From: an uncultured Tissierellia bacterium
GTDB taxonomy: Bacteria > Bacillota > Clostridia > Tissierellales > Peptoniphilaceae
NCBI GenBank assembly: GCA_947253765.1
Contig: CAMYAK010000011.1
Coordinates: 1 to 48,136, forward strand
Direction: 5' to 3'
Length of the DNA stretch: 48,136 nucleotides
Both the position numbers and the translations under genes were made by a program. Of the stretch, positions 42,980-48,136 are shown piece by piece. Each line of letters begins with the position of its first letter. The stretch's first letter is position 1. Below the pieces are notes generated by a model, which saw nothing but the letters and a program-made list of their open reading frames with translations, was not told the DNA's origin and did no database searches.

Positions 42980-43035
42980 GTATCTCCCCTTCCATTAATA
43001 AGAGCTTCCATCTTTCTTTTATAAACTACAAGCAA

Positions 43036-43431
43036 TTAAAAACCCGGACTTGAAATTAATATTATATTCGAGTATGGTGTTACTTCTCCGGTTCGAATTA
43101 TGAACTTAGCCTCCCGTGATATTTTTTTCAATTCCTCATGACTTACTGATTTACCCGGATAATCACAAAGAGATTCTTTTATTGCCCTATATGTGTCCGG
43201 ATTTTCCGCCTTTGTCTCTCCAGCAATAATGTAGGATTCCAAAGTCATCTCCTTCATCACTGCTGCTAACACTTGTTTAAATGAAGGGGCCCCCTTAATA
43301 AGGGCTAAATCTACGCATTCGGCGTCCTTAGGTATGGGCAATCCCGCATCAGCAATAACACAAGAATCCGTATGTTTCAAATCTGCCAGCAAATAAAGTA
43401 ACCTCGAATTAATGATACCATTTTCTCGCAT
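43036..43431 (-). CDS. rbsD: D-ribose pyranase
   Basis: The start at 43431 has AAGGAG six bases upstream; the ATG two codons earlier is too close to that site. The 131-residue protein has the RbsD pattern with the key histidine at H20 (LADLKHTDS) and CVIADAGLPIPKD, which matches the family's active-site region. RbsD interconverts the pyranose and furanose forms of ribose, so its presence supports ribose or a close relative as the cargo. It sits between the esterase and LacI genes. Confidence 0.93.
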   Translation of the reverse strand: MRENGIINSRLLYLLADLKHTDSCVIADAGLPIPKDAECVDLALIKGAPSFKQVLAAVMKEMTLESYIIAGETKAENPDTYRAIKESLCDYPGKSVSHEELKKISREAKFIIRTGEVTPYSNIILISSPGF

Positions 43432-43441
43432 AATCATCTCC

Positions 43442-44317
43442 TTACTTTATTAGTTTAGAATCAAAGAAGTCAGCTATAATGTCCATTACTTTCGGTTGGA
43501 AGAAATGATAGTCTGCATGGTCCGCACCTTTAATCCTATAGTATTCCACCGGAACCCCATTTTCTTCCAGTGTCTTGTAAAGCACCTCAGAACATTCAAT
43601 GTTTACCAATTTGTCTTCTGTACCATGGAACAAGAGAAACGGCGGATTTCCTTTATTAATATATGTAGTCGGGTCTGCACGCTTAACAAGTTCAGGATTA
43701 TGTTCGCAATGCGCATTCAAAAAACGATCAATCAGTTCACCGATATTTTGATCAAGGTCTTTATTTGTCCGACCCGCATCTTTTGCCAATTTATCCAGGT
43801 GAACCGGTGTATACCAGGAGCATACTGCTTGTACTTCACTCGATTGTGATAAATTCATACCTGATTCAAACTCACTCATCCCATTAGTTACACCTACCAT
43901 TGTTGCCAAATATCCGCCGGAAGATTCTCCTACCAAGGCCATTTTGTCAGGATTAATTGAATACCTTTCTGCATTTGCACGCAGATAACGTATGGCAGAT
44001 TTTACTTGAAGAATTGCCGCCGGGAAAGTTGCATCATTTGAACACTGGTATTCAACCGAAGCTAAAACATAACCCCTATGTGCCAAATCAATCAAATTTG
44101 GTAAATATGCCTGGACATCAACCCACTTCCAACCGCCACCTGTAATCCAAATGATGCATGGCAGTTTTTCCCGCTTTACATCTTCGTCATGATAGATAAC
44201 TGATAAACGTAAATTATGTGTCACATGTGCGCACCAACCCGGCACCTGATCATACACAACATTCTCATCCATCCACAAACGATCACGTACTATCGAAACA
44301 GAAATATCATTAATCAT
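43442..44317 (-). CDS. Alpha/beta-hydrolase (esterase) inside the ribose operon
   Basis: The 291-residue enzyme has the hormone-sensitive-lipase-type oxyanion sequence TGGGW (59-63), the nucleophile elbow GESSGG (S132), an aspartate in HGTEDKLV (D235) and a histidine in ADHADY (H267). No signal peptide is present, so it is cytoplasmic. Its ATG overlaps the rbsC stop by four bases and rbsD follows, so it is a true member of the operon. Ribose operons do not usually carry an esterase. An acylated sugar or nucleoside imported by the ABC system would explain it (inference). Confidence 0.9.
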   Translation of the reverse strand: MINDISVSIVRDRLWMDENVVYDQVPGWCAHVTHNLRLSVIYHDEDVKREKLPCIIWITGGGWKWVDVQAYLPNLIDLAHRGYVLASVEYQCSNDATFPAAILQVKSAIRYLRANAERYSINPDKMALVGESSGGYLATMVGVTNGMSEFESGMNLSQSSEVQAVCSWYTPVHLDKLAKDAGRTNKDLDQNIGELIDRFLNAHCEHNPELVKRADPTTYINKGNPPFLLFHGTEDKLVNIECSEVLYKTLEENGVPVEYYRIKGADHADYHFFQPKVMDIIADFFDSKLIK

Positions 44318-45288
44318 TTGTTCTCCCCCTGTTGTTTTAAAGTTTTAGCCTTCTTCTGTTTTCTCTGAACCGAATCAATGCCTACAGCAAGAATTAATAC
44401 AATGCCTTTAATTACACCTTGCCAATTGGAGTTCAAGCCCATCAGCAGCAAACCGTTATTTAACATACCAATGATCAGTACACCTACTAATGCGCTACTG
44501 ATTTCTCCTTCTCCTCCGGAAATGCTGATTCCTCCAAGTACGGCAGCTGTAATAGCATCAAAAGCGGTATTGGAGCCTGCATTTGGTTGTGCAGAAGCTG
44601 CACGTGTCATCACAATCAGTGATGCGATGCTGACGAATACACCACCTAAAGAAAAGATAAAGACTGTAAACATATCTGTATCAATTCCCGATAGTCTTGC
44701 AGCGTTGATATTTCCACCGACGGCATAAGCATAATGTCCAATATATGTTTTATTCATCAAGAACCATGTAATAGCTGCGATTATAACGAAAATAATAACA
44801 GGGACCGGTATAGGTCCAACCCAACCTTGCCCTATCCACTTAATTTCGTCATAAATTTTATAGATCGGATAACCCCCGGTTATTACCATGGAAGCTGATT
44901 GTAAAATAAGCATAGTACCCAAGGTTACGATCATAGGTGGAATTGCAAGTTTGACTGCTAATATCCCATTAATAAGGCCAAACAAAAAACCTATCAAAAT
45001 GCTGGTCAGAACTATTAATGGCCAAGGTATTTTAAAGTTTGCCATCATCAAAGCAACAAGCACTCCACCAACCGCAATTTGTCCGCCTACCGACAAATCC
45101 ATCCCACCGGCAATCATAATCATACTCATTGCCATAATTACTATTCCTAAAGACGATACCTGTCGTAAAATAGTGACAAAATTGCTCAGCGTAAAAAAGT
45201 TTTCGGCGAAGATCGAGAAAAATAAAAGAACAATCAATAAAATAATAAAAATACCATATTTTTTATAAAACTTTGAAAATCTCATCAT
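44314..45288 (-). CDS. rbsC: Ribose-type ABC transporter permease
   Basis: The 324-residue permease has the RbsC/branched-chain-type motif MIAGGMDLSVGGQIAVGG and a later GGISISGGEGEI segment, with about eight or nine hydrophobic helices. ATG codons at 45288 and 45285 are both possible; the first overlaps the rbsA stop (ATGA). It forms the homodimeric channel for RbsA. Confidence 0.93.
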   Translation of the reverse strand: MMRFSKFYKKYGIFIILLIVLLFFSIFAENFFTLSNFVTILRQVSSLGIVIMAMSMIMIAGGMDLSVGGQIAVGGVLVALMMANFKIPWPLIVLTSILIGFLFGLINGILAVKLAIPPMIVTLGTMLILQSASMVITGGYPIYKIYDEIKWIGQGWVGPIPVPVIIFVIIAAITWFLMNKTYIGHYAYAVGGNINAARLSGIDTDMFTVFIFSLGGVFVSIASLIVMTRAASAQPNAGSNTAFDAITAAVLGGISISGGEGEISSALVGVLIIGMLNNGLLLMGLNSNWQGVIKGIVLILAVGIDSVQRKQKKAKTLKQQGENK

Positions 45289-46796
45289 GCTTTATCCACC
45301 TTTTTCTGTTTTCCGCCACCTGAAGCGTAATCAAGAATTACTGTCTGATCAAAGTCTTCACGATTTAATATCACTACTAAACGCCCTTCACATATGACTG
45401 CAATTCGATCGCACAAGCCAATCAATTCCGGTAAATCTGAAGATACCATTAATATTGTTTTGTCATCATCTGCCAATTGGTTGATAAGATGATAAATTTC
45501 CTGTTTACCACCCACATCTATCCCTCTGGTCGGCTCATCAAATATCAACACATCGGAATGGCATGCTAACGTCTTAGCCAAAACAACTTTTTGCTGATTT
45601 CCACCGGAGAGATTCTTCACAGTTTGATCCAATGAAGGCGTCTTTATTTGTAGTTCTTTTTCATATGTTTCAGCAATTGCCAGCTCCGCCTTCTCATCCA
45701 CGACAACGCCATGGCAAACACTTTTAATTGCATTGATTGAGCAATTCCAGCGTATGCTTTGATTCAAAAAAAGTCCCAACAGTTTCCGATCTTCCGGAAT
45801 AAAGCCAATACCGTTTTCAATACCATCCCTTGGGGACTTTAGCTTCAAGTTTTTGCCATCTTTAATTATGGTGCCTGATGTCTTTGGAACAACGCCGCAA
45901 AGCATATTCATCAGTTCAGTACGACCGGCACCCACAAGCCCTGCAAATCCCATTATTTCCGACTTTCTGGCTACAAAACTTACATCTTCAAGTCCATTTC
46001 CACAAAGATTCTTAACTTCCAGAGATTTAGCACCAACTTTTTTGCTATGTCTTGGATAAACGGAAGACACTTCCCGACCCGCAATATATTTAATAAGTTC
46101 TGTTCGAGATGTCTCTTCTATAGATTTGGTAACAATTTTTTGTCCGTCACGCAACACACTCACAATATCAGCAATTTCAAATATTTCTTCCATCCTATGT
46201 GAGATATAAGCAATTGCCACACCCTCGGCCTTTAATTTTTTAACTATCTCAAATAACGTTTTAACTTCATTAATTGTTAACGGTGCTGTTGGTTCGTCCA
46301 TTATTAACAGTTTTACACTTTGACGAATAGCCTTAGCTATTTCGATAATTTGCTGGCATGCCGGTGATAGTTCTTTTACCTTTTGTGTCGGATCAATTTC
46401 TACATTTAGTTGTCGAAATAAAGAAGCAGCCTGCCTTTGACGTTCTTTTGACTGCACTATAAAACTTTTACCGGAACGCACTCCCAGAAATACGTTATCT
46501 GCTGCAGACATACTTGGTACCTGATTAAATTCCTGATATATAACTGAAATTCCTAATTCTTTTGCAAGTAGTGGGGTCATGGATGCATAAGATTGGCCTT
46601 CAATTATGAGACTCCCGGATGTTGGTGTAATAGCTCCGGAAAGACATTTAATCAATGTGGATTTGCCGGCGCCATTTTCTCCCACCAGCGAATGCACCTT
46701 TCCCGGTTCAAAAGTTAAAGAAACATCATCCAGGGCTACTACGCCTGGATAATTCTTAGTCAAGTGACTTACAGAAAAACCTGTTTTGCTCGTCAT
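45285..46796 (-). CDS. rbsA: Ribose-type ABC transporter ATP-binding protein
   Basis: The 503-residue protein has two ABC domains. The first has GENGAGKST near residue 37, an unusual LSPACQQ signature and LIMDEPTAPL. The second has the degenerate GLVGAGRTE loop, LSGGNQQK and IFDEPTRGIDVG. This pairing is typical of RbsA/MglA-type sugar importers. It lies 95 bases after rbsB, with a strong hairpin between, and overlaps rbsC. Confidence 0.94.
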   Translation of the reverse strand: MTSKTGFSVSHLTKNYPGVVALDDVSLTFEPGKVHSLVGENGAGKSTLIKCLSGAITPTSGSLIIEGQSYASMTPLLAKELGISVIYQEFNQVPSMSAADNVFLGVRSGKSFIVQSKERQRQAASLFRQLNVEIDPTQKVKELSPACQQIIEIAKAIRQSVKLLIMDEPTAPLTINEVKTLFEIVKKLKAEGVAIAYISHRMEEIFEIADIVSVLRDGQKIVTKSIEETSRTELIKYIAGREVSSVYPRHSKKVGAKSLEVKNLCGNGLEDVSFVARKSEIMGFAGLVGAGRTELMNMLCGVVPKTSGTIIKDGKNLKLKSPRDGIENGIGFIPEDRKLLGLFLNQSIRWNCSINAIKSVCHGVVVDEKAELAIAETYEKELQIKTPSLDQTVKNLSGGNQQKVVLAKTLACHSDVLIFDEPTRGIDVGGKQEIYHLINQLADDDKTILMVSSDLPELIGLCDRIAVICEGRLVVILNREDFDQTVILDYASGGGKQKKVDKA

Positions 46797-46845
46797 TATT
46801 CACCTCGGTTCGTTACCTTGAGGATAAGTAAATTATATTGGTTAA

Positions 46846-46880
46846 AGAACCCCGCCCCGGAATATCCGGAGCAGGGTTCT
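46846..46880 (-). terminator. Hairpin between rbsB and rbsA (attenuator/stabiliser)
   Basis: On the minus strand AGAACCC (46874-46880) pairs with GGGTTCT (46846-46852), with an inner TCCGG/CCGGA-type stem. Only two T residues follow, so termination should be partial. Such hairpins often raise binding-protein mRNA over transporter mRNA (established for several ABC operons; inferred here). Confidence 0.7.
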
Positions 46881-46891
46881 ATGAAAATCCC

Positions 46892-47881
46892 TTAGTCCTT
46901 ATAAAACTGGTCAATATTATCTACTGTTACAGGATAGTTATTCAAAAATACTTTTTCGTGTGTCTTTCCTTCATATTTGCCACTCATCAAATCCAAACCA
47001 TGTTTGGCAACGTCTGCACCTATGTCACCAAAACTAATTGTTCCTCTATAAATTGTTCCTTCTTTTATGTTCTTTAGTCCTTCGGATGTTCCGTCGCAAC
47101 CGAAAACGCCATATTTTTCTCCGTCTTTTCCTGCGGCTTTCAATACTTCCATAGCTTCCAAGCCGAAGGTATCATTGTAAGCCAAAACCACTTGAACATC
47201 GGGGTATCTCTGCAAGAAATTCTCCATTGCGGATGTTCCTTCACCTGTGCTGGCACATTCTGCAGTTCCAACTATTTCAGAATTTGGACACTTTTCCTTA
47301 AATGCTTCCAAAATTCCGTTAGATCTCTTTGCAAGATCCTGGCCTGCCGTATTAATGAGTGCAATTGCCTGTACCTTTCCACCCAGCTTATTGTTAGTAT
47401 AGTCTGCACCCATTGTTCCTATAGCTTTTCCTACACTTGACTCATCTTCAACTGCACAAAGGTCATAGTCTGATGTTTCTACGCCATATACAAAAACCTT
47501 AACACCTTTACTCATCGCAGTTTTTAATGCATCATCACCGGCATTAGATCCCGGATTGGTACAAATCATATCAACCCCTGAGTTTACGTAGTTTTCGATC
47601 ATTTCGATCTGTTTTGATGTGTCCTGATCAAAACTTGAGACAATAACTTCATATCCAGCTTCTTCCCATGCTTTCTTGCTCTCATTGTTAACATTAGCAA
47701 AAAATTCTGTGGTTGCCGGTACTAGAATTCCTATCTTCTTACCCTTAGCCTCAGGAGAAGATACTTCTGCATTTGATACAGCCTCTGAACCACTTTCGTT
47801 ATTATTGCTCTTTGAACAAGCTGAAAATACTGTTACCATCATCAATAAAACGCACAACATACTAAGAATTTTCTTTTTCAT
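46892..47881 (-). CDS. rbsB: Ribose-type substrate-binding lipoprotein
   Basis: The ATG at 47881, five bases after AAGGAGG, gives 329 residues. A lipoprotein signal ends at FSAC (cysteine 22), and a Ser/Asn/Glu-rich linker follows. KIGILVPATTEFFANVNNES and later FGCDGTSEGLKNIKEG match the periplasmic-binding type I sugar family (RbsB). On a Gram-positive cell it would be tethered to the membrane. As first gene of the operon it defines the system; ribose is the best guess, from RbsD and RbsK. Other pentoses or nucleosides remain possible. Confidence 0.93.
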   Translation of the reverse strand: MKKKILSMLCVLLMMVTVFSACSKSNNNESGSEAVSNAEVSSPEAKGKKIGILVPATTEFFANVNNESKKAWEEAGYEVIVSSFDQDTSKQIEMIENYVNSGVDMICTNPGSNAGDDALKTAMSKGVKVFVYGVETSDYDLCAVEDESSVGKAIGTMGADYTNNKLGGKVQAIALINTAGQDLAKRSNGILEAFKEKCPNSEIVGTAECASTGEGTSAMENFLQRYPDVQVVLAYNDTFGLEAMEVLKAAGKDGEKYGVFGCDGTSEGLKNIKEGTIYRGTISFGDIGADVAKHGLDLMSGKYEGKTHEKVFLNNYPVTVDNIDQFYKD

Positions 47882-47971
47882 TGCTTCCTCCTTGTTTATT
47901 TTCCTTAGTTTGTGGAGCTTCAGGCGGCCAAAGTTGAATTTTTTCCGGTGCACTCAAATGCCGTCTTTTTG

Positions 47972-48021
47972 GGTTATCGTTAACCTTAATAATATTTTAT
48001 CACAGAAAACGTTTCTTTCAA
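47972..48021 (-). promoter_or_regulatory. rbs promoter with two CG-centred operator-like dyads
   Basis: On the minus strand TTGAAA (48016-48021) and TAAAAT (47994-47999) are 16 bases apart. The spacer carries the dyad AGAAAACGTTTCTT (48004-48017), and GGTTATCGTTAACC (47972-47985) lies just past the start site. Both are CG-centred and would suit the operon's LacI protein or CcpA. Bases 48022-48136 hold nothing I can support. Confidence 0.65.
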
Positions 48022-48136
48022 TTCTTAATATCACTTTTTAATGGGAATTTGTGTCTTTTTTTATAATGCATATTCTGTTGATGATAGAGTACAATAGTGT
48101 TCGCAAAAACTGAATAGGCAATGGAAAAGCCATCGA

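Overview
The window looks like a draft contig end from a low-to-mid-GC Gram-positive anaerobe (Bacillota, Clostridia/Tissierellia type; a Peptoniphilaceae-like amino-acid and purine fermenter would fit). This rests on a bacterial V/A-type ATPase operon, an AbgT transporter with peptidase and iron-sulfur fumarase, lipoprotein-dependent ABC importers, a mannose-class PTS, and a cell-wall-binding-repeat surface protein with no LPXTG anchor. No rRNA, tRNA, integrase or transposase gene was seen. Bases 1-47 are not genomic: they are an Illumina Nextera-type adapter with an apparent 10-base i5 index.

Layout. 48-2246 (minus): an AT-rich cassette of a small secreted peptide, an ABC ATPase and an FtsX/MacB-like permease cut by the contig end; it resembles bacteriocin/exporter cassettes. 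2346-10827 (minus): a complete nine-gene V/A-ATPase operon (H-C-I-K-F-E-A-B-D) behind a near-consensus promoter. 10934-19381 (minus): an abg-like catabolic operon (AbgT transporter, M20 dipeptidase, two-subunit class I fumarase, MalY-type C-S lyase, MmgE/PrpD protein, a decayed AEC transporter, an EamA exporter), with a divergent LysR regulator at 19714. 20635-22353: a promoter, a short leader, a terminator and a 5'-truncated alpha/beta-hydrolase membrane protein gene. 22421-22784: a seven-unit array of imperfect hairpins with a 54-55 bp period.

22978-32927 (minus): a purine-salvage block. It encodes two adenine-deaminase-like amidohydrolases, an NCS2 purine permease, and a BMP-type nucleoside ABC importer (ATPase, two permeases, lipoprotein). 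Upstream is a candidate free-standing structured RNA (about 33230-33409) with its own consensus promoter and a strong terminator. Together these genes could import nucleosides and bases and deaminate adenine to hypoxanthine.

33597-48136 is visibly more AT-rich. It holds an LRR/CWB2 surface protein (plus), a mannose-family PTS operon with a SIS-domain enzyme (minus) and divergent GntR regulator, and a ribose-type operon (rbsB-A-C, an inserted esterase, rbsD, a LacI regulator, rbsK; minus). The rbs promoter carries CG-centred dyads that suit the LacI protein.

The strongest candidates for something undescribed are the 55-bp hairpin array, the promoter-to-terminator RNA at 33.3 kb, the extended abg-fumarase-MmgE operon, and the divergent second adenine-deaminase paralogue. 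Family assignments come from reading the sequence only; no searches were run.
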